64,000 bases of DNA from Candidatus Obscuribacterales bacterium (lineage in GTDB: Bacteria > Cyanobacteriota > Vampirovibrionia > Obscuribacterales > Obscuribacteraceae), in NCBI GenBank assembly GCA_021732025.1, contig JAKFVU010000002.1, positions 1 to 64,000 on the forward strand, given 5' to 3'. This document shows positions 29,732-39,968 of the stretch, piece after piece; positions within the stretch are counted from its first letter, which is position 1; each line of letters opens with the position of its first letter. The notes beneath the pieces were generated by a model that ran no database searches, was not told the origin of the DNA, and saw only the letters and a list, made by a program, of their open reading frames with translations. The position numbers and the translations under genes were made by a program.

Positions 29732-30073
29732 ATGGAAGCAAATACAACAAAACTTGAAATAACACCGCTGGAGCTGAAAAAACGGCTGGATGCAGGCGAA
29801 AAACCATTCATCCTTGACATCAGAGAAGCCCACGAAGGTGAAATCGCTACTCTTAACAACTCGGCACTGATACCGATGGGTGAACTAGCTCAACGTTTTC
29901 AGGAGCTCAGTGACTTGCAGGAGCAGGAAATAATTATCTATTGTCGCTCTGGTGCTCGCTCCGATCGCTGTGCCAATTTTCTACGTGGCCAGGGCTTTAA
30001 AAACGTTGTCAATCTCACTGGTGGAATTCTGCGCTGGGCAGACGACGTTGACCCAAGCATGACCAAATACTAA
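29732..30073 (+). CDS. Rhodanese-like domain protein
   Basis: FILDIREAHEGEIA, IIYCRSGARSDRCANFLRGQGFKNVVNLTGGILRW. Confidence 0.92.
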   Translation: MEANTTKLEITPLELKKRLDAGEKPFILDIREAHEGEIATLNNSALIPMGELAQRFQELSDLQEQEIIIYCRSGARSDRCANFLRGQGFKNVVNLTGGILRWADDVDPSMTKY

Positions 30074-30094
30074 AACCAAAACCGGAGACTTGAC

Positions 30095-31846
30095 ATGGTT
30101 GCCATTAACTGTGCCCACAGGCTAGTTCTAATAAAGTTCTTGCTAATACTCGTTTGTTCGATTGTTGGCAGTTTTGGTTGGCAACAAGCAATTGCCCAAC
30201 AAAGTTCAAATCAAATAGCGCAGCCAAATGAACCTGTTAAAGAAAAAAGCCCTGACGAAGTACTGTTCGAAACAGAGCAGAGCGAGGCCAAGGCGAAGAA
30301 CGATGAAAGTTTGCCGATCAAAATCGACGGCACAGAAGTTTTTCGTATCCGGCACAGTGTCGGTCCCTATTCCATTCCGACTCGTATCGAAAACATCGAA
30401 AGCAAGCTAAAAAAGGCAAAGAGTAGCGAGAACTATCACGATTTAGTCGAGAACATCAAGGCCATCAATCAACACAATGTCGCTGAAATTATGCTGGGCA
30501 GCGAACCATTGGTCATTGTTTCAGATCAAGATGCCAAAGCTGAAGGCGTAAGCGATCGCATGGTCTTAGCTGAACGTCAGGCAGCTGCTCTTAAAAAAGC
30601 ACTGCTATTAAGTATTGAATCTCATCGTCCCGGCAGCCTACTTCTGGCAGCTGGCCAAACTGCGATATCAGCAATAGCACTTATGCTCTCGCTGATGTTT
30701 TTGAATTGGTTGTTTCCCAAAATCTACCACTGGATAGAAATAGCTAAAGGGAAGCAAATTAAGTCTCTGCGTATTCAGAATGCCGAACTCATTTCAGATC
30801 ATACTTTTGCCGACATCATTATTGGCGTATTACGAGTTGTCCGAGTGGCCACTGTAATTGCCCTATTGGGCATCTTCATTCCGTTGGCACTGAGCTTCTT
30901 TCCCGAAACCAGACCAATAGCCAATGACATTGTCGACTGGGTCGTCCAACCAGTAGTGGGAGTTGCACTACCGGCAATACTGGCATATTTGCCAAATGTT
31001 TTTGTCATTATCCTCATTGCCATCACCACCTACTATCTTGTGGTCTTCGTCCACTTTCTCTTCACCGAGGTGGGAAGAGGCACTATCACCATCGCTAACT
31101 TTGACCCTGAATGGGCCGACCCCACTTTCAAGATCATTCGTTTTCTTGTTATTGCCTTCGCTTTCGTCTTGAGCTTTCCTTATTTGCCCGGCTCAGGCTC
31201 CCCTGCTTTTCAACAAGTATCTATTTTCTTAGGCGTACTCTTTTCATTAGGTTCAAGCGGGGCGATATCACATTTGGTGGCGGGCGTCTTTCTCACTTAT
31301 ACCGGTGCTTTCAAGTTAGGAGACCGAGTCAAAATCGCAGATGCCGTCGGAGATGTCGTCGAGAAAACTCTACTTGCCACTCGCATTCGGACAATCAAGC
31401 AAGAATATATCACTATTCCTAATGCGCTCGTCTTGAGCAGCCATATCATCAACTACAGCTCATCATCGGCCAACACCGGGCTGATCTTACACACAGCTGT
31501 CACCATAGGTTACGAAACTCCATGGCAGGAGGTAGAAGCAGCGCTCATAGCTGCGGCCACGGCTACTGAAAATATCTTGCAACAGCCGAAACCCTTTGTT
31601 TTGCAGACAACACTAAATGACTTTTCTGTCAGCTACGAAATTAATGCATTTACAAACAAGCCACAAATTATGGCCGTTACTTATTCAGACTTGCACCGCC
31701 ACATCCAAGACCACTTTAATCAAGCTGGTATTGAGATTATGTCGCCTCACTACACCACTTTACGTGATGGCAACCGCACGACCATTCCCCCCAAATATCT
31801 GCCCAGCGATTACACCGAGCCAACTTTTGGCGTCAAAGTAAAGTAA
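30095..31846 (+). CDS. MscS-family mechanosensitive ion channel
   Basis: TM-rich; SSGAISHLVAGVFLTYTGAFKLGDRVKI, EYITIPNALVLSSHIINYS. Confidence 0.88.
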   Translation: MVAINCAHRLVLIKFLLILVCSIVGSFGWQQAIAQQSSNQIAQPNEPVKEKSPDEVLFETEQSEAKAKNDESLPIKIDGTEVFRIRHSVGPYSIPTRIENIESKLKKAKSSENYHDLVENIKAINQHNVAEIMLGSEPLVIVSDQDAKAEGVSDRMVLAERQAAALKKALLLSIESHRPGSLLLAAGQTAISAIALMLSLMFLNWLFPKIYHWIEIAKGKQIKSLRIQNAELISDHTFADIIIGVLRVVRVATVIALLGIFIPLALSFFPETRPIANDIVDWVVQPVVGVALPAILAYLPNVFVIILIAITTYYLVVFVHFLFTEVGRGTITIANFDPEWADPTFKIIRFLVIAFAFVLSFPYLPGSGSPAFQQVSIFLGVLFSLGSSGAISHLVAGVFLTYTGAFKLGDRVKIADAVGDVVEKTLLATRIRTIKQEYITIPNALVLSSHIINYSSSSANTGLILHTAVTIGYETPWQEVEAALIAAATATENILQQPKPFVLQTTLNDFSVSYEINAFTNKPQIMAVTYSDLHRHIQDHFNQAGIEIMSPHYTTLRDGNRTTIPPKYLPSDYTEPTFGVKVK

Positions 31847-31876
31847 TATGGGCCCATTATAAAAAGAGGACTGAAA

Positions 31877-33118
31877 ATGGACTTGCTTAAGGGATTCAAA
31901 GGCAAAGGTCTTAACATCAAGAAAGTGGCGCCAGGTATGTCGTCGCAATCACTCACTACAAGCCAGCAAGCCCTCCAAACTGCGGTCAAAACACTCCAGG
32001 CCGGCACTAAAACAGCAGCTTTTCGCATCGATCAGCTCAAACAGCACGGCCGCGGATCGCTAGCATACTCGTCGCTGCAAGCTGGAATGAAGTACTACAT
32101 GAACGAGAAACTGGGTTATTGCGCCTATGTTCCTCTGACAGATAGTGAAGATTCCGTCTGTGTCTTAGCTGATCCAATATGCAGCAAAGAAAACCTAAGA
32201 GCTTTTCTCGACGCCTTTTTGCTCGACAAAAAAGATCCAATTTTCTTGCATGCCTCACGTGAAACAGCCGAAATTCTCAACGAGCGCGGTTTCTCTGTCA
32301 ATGAACTAGGCGTAGAAACAGTCATCGAGATTCAGAATTTCACTCTTTCTGGCAACAAAAAGCAGGGCTTGCGTCAAGCTCGCAACAATGCAAAAAAAGA
32401 CAATTTGGTCTGCAAAGAAGTGTTGTCATCTGACCCTGATATGCGTAAAGCATTTAGAAAAATCAGTGAAGATTGGATGAAGCAGAAAGTGATGAGCGAC
32501 AGCGAAATGCAGTTCATCGTCCGTCCGATTGTTTATGTCGACGAAATAGATGTGCGCAAATTTGTTGCTCTAAAAGACGACGTTGTCGTGGGCTTTATCA
32601 TATTTGACCCGATGTACGAAGATGGAAAAGTGAAGGGCTACATTGCCAACCATCTACGTAGTAACCTTGATCGCTCATATTCAGTAGTCGATTTCATCTT
32701 GCTTGAAGCAATGGAAATTTTCAAAGCCGAAGGTAAGCAAGAAATCTCACTCGGTCTGTCACCTTTAGCAAAAGTCGACGACAGCGAAGAATTTCGCCAT
32801 AGCAAATTATTGAGCGCACACTTCAAATACTCCTTTGAGAAAGCCAACTATCTCTATAACTTCAAAAACCTCTATCGCCATAAAAGCAAATACAGACCTG
32901 AATTGCCTGGTGCCCATGAAGAGAAAGTCTATTGCTGCATGAAGACTCGCTTCTTGCTAGTTCGTATTTATGATGTTTACAACGTTCTGGGGTTCCACCC
33001 AGTCAAACAAATCATCTCGCATTTTGGTAAGGCAATGACTGCGCGCCTGCGCAATTTCAAGCCAGCCAAAGAGCAGACTGATACAAAAGAAAATGAGCCT
33101 AAAAGCAGCGAATCTTAA
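31877..33118 (+). CDS. DUF2156 / phosphatidylglycerol lysyltransferase-like C-terminal domain
   Basis: GYCAYVPLTDSEDSVCVLADPICSKENLRAFLDAFL, GLRQARNNAKK, FIIFDPMYEDGKVKGYIANHLRS. Confidence 0.75.
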   Translation: MDLLKGFKGKGLNIKKVAPGMSSQSLTTSQQALQTAVKTLQAGTKTAAFRIDQLKQHGRGSLAYSSLQAGMKYYMNEKLGYCAYVPLTDSEDSVCVLADPICSKENLRAFLDAFLLDKKDPIFLHASRETAEILNERGFSVNELGVETVIEIQNFTLSGNKKQGLRQARNNAKKDNLVCKEVLSSDPDMRKAFRKISEDWMKQKVMSDSEMQFIVRPIVYVDEIDVRKFVALKDDVVVGFIIFDPMYEDGKVKGYIANHLRSNLDRSYSVVDFILLEAMEIFKAEGKQEISLGLSPLAKVDDSEEFRHSKLLSAHFKYSFEKANYLYNFKNLYRHKSKYRPELPGAHEEKVYCCMKTRFLLVRIYDVYNVLGFHPVKQIISHFGKAMTARLRNFKPAKEQTDTKENEPKSSES

Positions 33119-33129
33119 CGAGGGAGAAT

Positions 33130-33996
33130 ATGGCCGGGCGCCAAGATAACACGATCAAGCTGCCTGACGGACGCACCCTGGGCTACTCCGAATTTGGTGC
33201 CGCTGAGAGTGGGGCAAAACCACTGCTGTACTTCCACGGTGGCATAAGCAGTCGTTTAGACATAGAGTTTGCCCATGATTATTGCCTTGAAAACAACATC
33301 AGGATAATAGCCCCAGACCGGCCAGGCATTGGCATTTCGGCGCCACAGCCGAAACGCAGCCTGCTTGATTGGGCTAGCGATGTTGAACACCTATTAGACT
33401 ACTTAAAAATTGAATCTCTGCCGCTGCTTGGTTGGTCACTGGCAGGCCCTTATGTCTGGGCCTGCGCTTACCAACTACCGGCTCGCTTCAATAAGATTAG
33501 CACTGTTGGTGGTGCCTCACCAATTTTGCCACCAGTTACTATTGACCAGATTGGCTTACTAGCCGACCGCATGCTTTTGACTTGCCCACCTCCGCTAGAA
33601 ACTATTTTGGCTGCCAGCCTGGAAGCGAGCGGCAAGCTACCGGCGCCCACCATGAAGTGGATTTTGGAAAATGAGTTGTCGGAAAATGACAAAGCGATAG
33701 TGCAAGAGCTATCGGTCGAAGCGGCAACTGACTTTATTTTCGAGTCTACACGTCAAGGAGGCATGGGAATAGTCGACGACTATAGAGCTGTGGCTCAAGA
33801 CTGGGGCTTTGACGTTAGCTCTATTAAAGGCGATGTCACACTCTGGCAAGGCGAGCAAGACAATCTCTGCCCACTTACCATGACCGATTACTTGAAAGAG
33901 CGTATGCCTCACGCAATAGTTAATATCGTGCCCAATCGCGGGCATTTTCTCTTGCATAAGATGCTTGATGAAGTACTGACACCAATGTTTTCATAG
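33130..33996 (+). CDS. Alpha/beta hydrolase
   Basis: LYFHGGISS, APDRPGIGIS, LLGWSLAGPY, GHFLLH. Confidence 0.88.
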   Translation: MAGRQDNTIKLPDGRTLGYSEFGAAESGAKPLLYFHGGISSRLDIEFAHDYCLENNIRIIAPDRPGIGISAPQPKRSLLDWASDVEHLLDYLKIESLPLLGWSLAGPYVWACAYQLPARFNKISTVGGASPILPPVTIDQIGLLADRMLLTCPPPLETILAASLEASGKLPAPTMKWILENELSENDKAIVQELSVEAATDFIFESTRQGGMGIVDDYRAVAQDWGFDVSSIKGDVTLWQGEQDNLCPLTMTDYLKERMPHAIVNIVPNRGHFLLHKMLDEVLTPMFS

Positions 33997-34015
33997 CTAT
34001 TTAGTAGCCATTATT

Positions 34016-34963
34016 TTAACTACCAGCTTCAATGGCTTTTCTGATGTTAGCTAAAGGTGCGCTATCGTCAAAGACAATACCAGTACCTACCTTCTTAATG
34101 CCCAACTGTTTCCATAGGTTGGCCAAATCAACCGATTTAGGCTCATGGGCCATCTCTCGATAGCGCCTAGTCAGAACATCTAAGCCGATAGACTTATCAC
34201 CAGCCGCTAGAGCTTGGCGTGCGTTCCAATTAGAACGCGCTGTACCTCCACCACTGGCAATACCACGCAAAGCATGCTCAAGGCCATATCTATTTGCAGT
34301 TTGCTGGCGAATTTCAATGTCTACAAGAAGGCAATAAATCGCCCCGCCCCAATAAGTTCTCCCCCAAGATCCGCTGTTATTGAGGCCACCATCACCGGGC
34401 TTGGGGAGGCCCGCAGGGGCATGTCGCACAAGATCTTCCCAGACTTCTTCAGCACTAACCATACCCATACGCAAGCGACCAATAGGTTCTTCGTAGGTAG
34501 CAATTCCTTCAGCTAGCCACCGTTTTGACCGTTCGACTATAGGAAAACCTAGATGTAGCATTTCATGAGTTAGGGTCCAGCTCTGATTTAGGGTCTCCCG
34601 GCTGGTATCGCGCCCCATAGAAATTTCAATCAAGCCATAGTCGGCCTCATCATCATAAGTGCTAGTGGCAAAGCCGACTTCGTGGCCATCTGTAGCCTCA
34701 ATTCTTATGACTGTACGTTTAACAGGAATCTGTCCATATATTTTTCCCACAGCTAGAGCGGCATCGCTGACATAGGCCCGCAGGTCAGATTGCGAAATAT
34801 TGAGCTTGCCGCTGACCGTGACAAGAACCTTTTGACCGGCAAAGAGAAATTCGAGGTTATTGCCGCTAGCGCGTTCAGAATAAAGACGTGCCTGAACTGG
34901 CTCATAACAAACCAGCAACAGAGCCAAAACTAGAGCTAACAAGACAAGCTTTCTTAGGTACAT
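34016..34963 (-). CDS. Secreted zinc metallopeptidase (MA-like)
   Basis: TLTHEMLHLGFP plus WLAEGIATYEE. Confidence 0.75.
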   Translation of the reverse strand: MYLRKLVLLALVLALLLVCYEPVQARLYSERASGNNLEFLFAGQKVLVTVSGKLNISQSDLRAYVSDAALAVGKIYGQIPVKRTVIRIEATDGHEVGFATSTYDDEADYGLIEISMGRDTSRETLNQSWTLTHEMLHLGFPIVERSKRWLAEGIATYEEPIGRLRMGMVSAEEVWEDLVRHAPAGLPKPGDGGLNNSGSWGRTYWGGAIYCLLVDIEIRQQTANRYGLEHALRGIASGGGTARSNWNARQALAAGDKSIGLDVLTRRYREMAHEPKSVDLANLWKQLGIKKVGTGIVFDDSAPLANIRKAIEAGS

Positions 34964-35079
34964 ATTTTCAGTGTATTAGTTTTCAACAGCCTCGGCCCAG
35001 AAAACTGCAAGAACTGGAAAAATGTTCCGGCTTAGCGTACCTTTTAGCATTGAATCGTAGCAAGGGGCATCAGAGGTAT

Positions 35080-35475
35080 ATGGTTACACTTGAAAGCGCA
35101 AGAAAAATAATTGCAGCGGCTGAGGCTAAAGCAGCCGAAATCGGCCAACCAATGAACATTGCAGTGGCTGACGCTGGCGGCAACCTGGTTGCCCATGTCC
35201 GTATGGATAACGCCTGGCTGGGAAGCATCGATATTTCAATCAAAAAAGCTTACACATCCCGCGCATTTGACATAACCACCAAAGACTTAGCCACCCACAG
35301 CCAATCTGGTGGGCAGTTCTTTGGCATCAATGCCTCTAATGATGGAAAAATCATGATTTTTGCCGGCGGCATCCCGCTTAAGAAAGACGGTAAAGTCGTT
35401 GGCGCAATAGGCGTCAGCGGTGGCTCCGGCGAGCAAGACCACGCTGTGGCTGAAGCCGGCGCAGCAGCCTTCTAG
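35080..35475 (+). CDS. GlcG/HbpS family heme-binding-like protein
   Basis: MVTLESARKIIAAAEAKAAEIGQPMNIAVADAGGNLVAHVRMD...GGIPLKKDGKVVGAIGVSGG; start corrected from 34888. Confidence 0.9.
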   Translation: MVTLESARKIIAAAEAKAAEIGQPMNIAVADAGGNLVAHVRMDNAWLGSIDISIKKAYTSRAFDITTKDLATHSQSGGQFFGINASNDGKIMIFAGGIPLKKDGKVVGAIGVSGGSGEQDHAVAEAGAAAF

Positions 35476-35502
35476 GACATCAAGTTAAAAGGAGACTTAG
35501 AG

Positions 35503-35730
35503 ATGCCAAAATTAACTGACATTGTCGACACAAAATTGAAGAAATTTATTAAGAGCCCGACCATGGTTCTGCAAGAAATCTGCCCTGCCGATGACGTTTC
35601 ACAGTCAATAATCGAGCATTCCAACTATCGCTATCAGCTCACCTCAATGACAGCGCTAACAGTTGGTCCGCACGGCGGCCGTATGCTTTTGATTTACGCC
35701 TATCAAGGTGGCGCTGTTAACGTTCAGTAA
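35503..35730 (+). CDS. Small hypothetical protein
   Basis: 75 aa; ggagacttag RBS upstream. Confidence 0.5.
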   Translation: MPKLTDIVDTKLKKFIKSPTMVLQEICPADDVSQSIIEHSNYRYQLTSMTALTVGPHGGRMLLIYAYQGGAVNVQ

Positions 35731-35813
35731 CTGACGCAAATTAAGCGGAATACATCTTTTCAAGCTTTATGTGTGGTTTAATAGCCTCCTGACAATCGCT
35801 GACGGGCATTTCT

Positions 35814-36941
35814 TTGAAGATCAATAAAACTGCCACCGCCTTACTAGCTTTTTTGGCTATTAACCTCATTTTGGCCGGAAATGGCCTCAGTGCCTCTGGT
35901 GAGTCAAAAAAAGACGCTATTCAAAAGTCGCTGGCTGAAGCCTCAACCGAGTTGCAAAAGCAAGCTGGCACAGAGCCGGTGGTATTGATTGGTTCGTCTC
36001 TCATCCTCGCCCCGCTCTGGAGTGTCGATGTGGCCGACGGGGCATTTTTCAAAGACTGCATGCAGCATCACACCAGCAGCCACCTAGCCAAACTTATAGA
36101 TCGACCGGTGGTCAGTTTGGCCACGGCAGGCCAATTCGTATCAGATACCTATCTAATAACTGAAAAGCTACTAAACGAAAAGCATCATCCTAGCGTGCTC
36201 ATCTACGGTGTTGCACCAAGAGATTTTATGGATGATACCACCGGTGGTTTAGCAATGACTTCGGTGTTCGATTCTTTAGTTGAAACAAAAGACTTTCCCA
36301 AAATCGACAAATTGTTCTTTAACAATTTTGATGAGCGGGGAGATTTTGTCCTCAATCGCAGTGTATTTCTCTATCGCAAACGCGGACGCTATCAAGCCAA
36401 AGTTCAAGATTTTGCCGCCAAAGCTGAAGACAAAATCTTAGGGCAATTACCTAAGGGAAAAGACAATGAGGCGAAAGTAGCTAGCAAGACTGCTAATCAA
36501 GATCCGCTAGCAAACTTTTTGTTGGGTGGCGATCGCGATGCCGTGTGGAAACAAAGTATTGAAGAGTATGCAAAGCGATACAAGCGCTTTAACGCTAAAC
36601 AATTCGAGAAACAGAAAGAATGTTTCCGCGCTCTAACTGCACTTTGTGCCGAGCGCAATATCAAATTATATGTTGTTGCCATGCCCCTCACCAACGACAA
36701 TAGAAAACTAATGCCGGATGGTCTGTATCAGCAGTACATAAGCTTTGTCAAAGATGCCACCACAGAGGCAGCAGTTCCTTTTCTTGACCTGCAAAATTCA
36801 AATCTATATGACGAAAGCAATTTCTATGACACCGTGCACTTGAACAGCAAGGGTGGTCAACGCTTTCTCAGCACAATATCAGGGCTAGTCAAAGAAGAAC
36901 ACTCACTCGCCACGGGCAAATCAACGGCCAAGACTTATTGA
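35814..36941 (+). CDS. SGNH-hydrolase-like secreted protein (DUF1574-like)
   Basis: VVLIGSSLI, DTVHLNSKGGQRFL; signal peptide. Confidence 0.65.
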   Translation: MKINKTATALLAFLAINLILAGNGLSASGESKKDAIQKSLAEASTELQKQAGTEPVVLIGSSLILAPLWSVDVADGAFFKDCMQHHTSSHLAKLIDRPVVSLATAGQFVSDTYLITEKLLNEKHHPSVLIYGVAPRDFMDDTTGGLAMTSVFDSLVETKDFPKIDKLFFNNFDERGDFVLNRSVFLYRKRGRYQAKVQDFAAKAEDKILGQLPKGKDNEAKVASKTANQDPLANFLLGGDRDAVWKQSIEEYAKRYKRFNAKQFEKQKECFRALTALCAERNIKLYVVAMPLTNDNRKLMPDGLYQQYISFVKDATTEAAVPFLDLQNSNLYDESNFYDTVHLNSKGGQRFLSTISGLVKEEHSLATGKSTAKTY

Positions 36942-37271
36942 GCTGCAGATCTCTGTAAATTCGCCTTCTAGTCGGGTCACCAACTGTGCCACTAGCGACC
37001 AGTCTGGGCTCGAATTTTCGGCAGCCTTTTCAATTTCAAGGCAAGTCTGTGCCATATCATCGACGAACACTGATTGACAGACCCCTCTTAAGCCGCGTGA
37101 ATTATGCAACAGTCGCCGCTGATCTTGATTGTCGGCAGACTGTCTGACTTTGCTCAATTCAACTCCACCACTACCGCAAAACAACTCTAAAATCTGTGCG
37201 GCTTGCTCTTCTCCGAACTCTTGTGCTAGGCAGTCTCGTAATTGAGTATCTCTAGTTGAAGCCATGGTCAC
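36921..37271 (-). CDS. HPt (histidine phosphotransfer)-like protein
   Basis: RRLLHNSRGLRGVCQSVFVDDMAQTCLEIEKAAEN. Confidence 0.55.
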   Translation of the reverse strand: MTMASTRDTQLRDCLAQEFGEEQAAQILELFCGSGGVELSKVRQSADNQDQRRLLHNSRGLRGVCQSVFVDDMAQTCLEIEKAAENSSPDWSLVAQLVTRLEGEFTEICSSISLGR

Positions 37272-37321
37272 CTCGGCTTACGGCACGTTAATATGCCTGC
37301 CCTGTGGACTGCCTAAGTGTT

Positions 37322-38344
37322 CTAAAGTTCCCGACCACGTGAAAAAGGTGAAAATATCTCTTCGACACCGCCATTGCCACGCTTCTTACGTGCGGCACTG
37401 GTGCCGGCCGGCGGTCTGACAGTAGACCAGCCGCGCAATTTTATGCCTTTCTTACTCAAAGTCAGCAATGCTTTATTGCTTACTTCTGTTGAGCGCAAAT
37501 CGATATTGCGTAATTTGGGCATCAAAGCAAAGGTCTTTAAGGCTTCATCAGTGATTTCAGGATTGCTACCAACACCTAGAGTTTCCAAATTCTTGCAGCC
37601 AGCAAGAACTTCGATGTCTTTATTACTGAGGCGGTTGTGCGAGATATTGAGATTTTCCAAAGCAGGTAAGTTGCAAAAATAACGCAGTTCTGACTTCTTG
37701 AAACCAGTGTTGTTGACTCCAACGAAACGCAATTTCTTCAGACCAGTCAAACTCTTGAGAAAGGTACCATCAATTTCGGTTGAAAACAGGGCAATACATT
37801 CGAGATTGACTAAGGTCTTAAGTTGCTTGAGCGATTGATCGTTAATCTCTGCTTTTTCTAGATCAATCGCTCGTATACCAGTGAAGCGAGCTAAATAAGC
37901 CAAAGCTGGGTTACCCAGGTTATCTTCGCTGGTCGCCATCGACATATAGTGAAAGACAACATAGTCAAAGCTATTAGCTGGCAGCCCATCTAGTATATGA
38001 GGGTTGGTAAAAAAATTATGGTTCGGAAAAAAGATGACAAATTTATTGGCTGGTATGTGAATTGTGCCTTGAGCCTTTTGATTGACTGATTTGTCTGTCA
38101 CACTATCGCTAATATCATCGACATTAAAGCAAGCTTTGCTTAGAACTGCTATGCCACCAGCAGAGGTATTAGGGGGAAACTTTAAAGTTCGAGCCGGCAT
38201 GGGCAGCGTCTGCATGGTCGGCCAAACTGGAAAAGGTTTGGAGACCTGCGCTATACAGGGATTAACAACCACAAGCTGCATTAGCAAGATAGAAAAAACA
38301 CGGCAAGCAATCAATTTCGATCTCAATTTAGAAATGGCCCGCAC
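37322..38344 (-). CDS. Secreted leucine-rich-repeat protein
   Basis: Signal peptide; repeated LxxLxxLxxLxLxxT-type LRRs. Confidence 0.75.
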   Translation of the reverse strand: MRAISKLRSKLIACRVFSILLMQLVVVNPCIAQVSKPFPVWPTMQTLPMPARTLKFPPNTSAGGIAVLSKACFNVDDISDSVTDKSVNQKAQGTIHIPANKFVIFFPNHNFFTNPHILDGLPANSFDYVVFHYMSMATSEDNLGNPALAYLARFTGIRAIDLEKAEINDQSLKQLKTLVNLECIALFSTEIDGTFLKSLTGLKKLRFVGVNNTGFKKSELRYFCNLPALENLNISHNRLSNKDIEVLAGCKNLETLGVGSNPEITDEALKTFALMPKLRNIDLRSTEVSNKALLTLSKKGIKLRGWSTVRPPAGTSAARKKRGNGGVEEIFSPFSRGREL

Positions 38345-38372
38345 TATGAATTATCTCTATGCACTAACCAAA

Positions 38373-38963
38373 TTAGTTTACCGCAGCTTGAGCATTAGTG
38401 ACAGCGCCATTATTGTGGATGGTCTCCTCCATCTCCTTTACTTTCGGCTTGTAACTATAGAACCATGGCCACCAATGTCTTAATCCATTGCGGTACATAG
38501 CTTTTGAGGCTTTCTCGGCCGACCATTGATGGGCTGACATACCGTAGACTGCGGCATAAAATTGGGTGCGGTCACGGGCAACTTGGTCACAAATGTAAAT
38601 AGGACAATTGTCTGGATTACGAATAATGGCTAAGAACTTGTTGATATTTTCATCGCTCGGTGGTCCAAATAAGCCAGTAGGAATGTGCTCATAGTTAAGG
38701 CCCAATTCTCTCGCTTTCTTTTCGCGACCTTCCAATCGATTGAGTCTACAGTTAACGATTGTTTTGACACCACGCTTCTTCAATCTTTCCATTTTGGCAT
38801 CATCTGGAATCGGACCCCAAAGACACATCGAATCAACTTCTCCGGAACGACACGAAGTTATTAGAACGGTAGCTAATAACAATGCAACCAGCCCCAAACA
38901 ATTTCTCAAATAGTTTCTCAAGTTATTGCCCATATAATTTCCACCACAATTATTTCCGCGCAA
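38373..38963 (-). CDS. Dual-specificity/tyrosine phosphatase-like lipoprotein with altered active site
   Basis: VKTIVNCRLNRLEGREKKARELGL, CPIYICDQVARDRTQFYAAVYGM; paralogous to 39234-39947. Confidence 0.7.
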   Translation of the reverse strand: MRGNNCGGNYMGNNLRNYLRNCLGLVALLLATVLITSCRSGEVDSMCLWGPIPDDAKMERLKKRGVKTIVNCRLNRLEGREKKARELGLNYEHIPTGLFGPPSDENINKFLAIIRNPDNCPIYICDQVARDRTQFYAAVYGMSAHQWSAEKASKAMYRNGLRHWWPWFYSYKPKVKEMEETIHNNGAVTNAQAAVN

Positions 38964-39233
38964 AAAAGACTAGAATTGGCCGCCTCAGTTCCATTTTTTA
39001 CATTAGATTTTGAAATTGCCGAAAGTTTTTTTTGGCACCAGCAGGCACCACTGTGTACGACTTATTACTATGCTCACTTTCAGTAGTGCTCGACAGTGAC
39101 AACTGCTCGACTGTTGCGCCCTGCTCTCAAAACTAAACACAAAAAACCCAGAATTAATTTGATACTTCGGCCTCAAAGCGAGACTGGACGCCAACTGTTA
39201 GACTGAATTATCGAACACAAAAATCGGATTCTT

Positions 39234-39947
39234 TTGAGGTGCATTATGGCGAATAAAAATTGGATGGTCAGTTCTCTGCTTGCTTTAAGCACTATGGCCC
39301 TCACTCAACCGGCTCTGGCTGAGCTATCCATTGAAGATAGTTTTCCCAGCTTGGTTTCTGATTCTAAGATAGAAGCAAACTCAGGAACAAGTTTGTCTGC
39401 CACCGCCTTAAGCAATCTCAAAGAAGTGATTCCAAATTATGGTTTCGTTTCATCCAAGTTAATTAGGGGCGGACAGCCATCTGCTGCTGGTCTCAAGGCA
39501 TTGAAAGCTGCCGGAGTAAAGACCATTGTCAATTTGCGCGACGGCAAAGATGACATTAGTGAAGAGAGAGCCCTAGCAAAATCGCTCGGCCTAAAGTTTG
39601 TCAGCATTCCCTTGAGTGTGTTCAAAGGTGTAGATCAAGCACAAACTGACAAGTTTTTAGCTACAGTCAACAATAGTGAATCTCAGCCAGTCTTCGTGCA
39701 CTGTCGCCAAGGTCAAGATCGTTGTGGCACCATGGTGGCAATGTACCGCATGCATGAAGAAAGCTGGACTGCCTCGCAAGCCTACAAAGAAATGTTGACC
39801 TATGGATTTCATCCTATGTTCTTCGGTTTGAAAGGCTCTGTATTTGGAGTGTCAGCTCAACTGGGTAGACCAGAAACCGCACCACCACCATCAGAAATTG
39901 TTGATGATCTCAAACTGAGAGCAAAGAAAGTCTTGAGTATGATCTAA
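39234..39947 (+). CDS. Secreted dual-specificity/tyrosine phosphatase
   Basis: VKTIVNLRDGKDD, VFVHCRQGQDRCGTMVAMYRM (CX5R). Confidence 0.82.
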   Translation: MRCIMANKNWMVSSLLALSTMALTQPALAELSIEDSFPSLVSDSKIEANSGTSLSATALSNLKEVIPNYGFVSSKLIRGGQPSAAGLKALKAAGVKTIVNLRDGKDDISEERALAKSLGLKFVSIPLSVFKGVDQAQTDKFLATVNNSESQPVFVHCRQGQDRCGTMVAMYRMHEESWTASQAYKEMLTYGFHPMFFGLKGSVFGVSAQLGRPETAPPPSEIVDDLKLRAKKVLSMI

Positions 39948-39968
39948 AAAGATAAAGAGAACAGGCGA

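Noticed and set aside
29440-29859. 139-aa minus ORF as listed
   Set aside because: The N-terminal half is antisense to the rhodanese gene; the supported gene is the shorter 29440-29661 GTG-start ORF with a good RBS.
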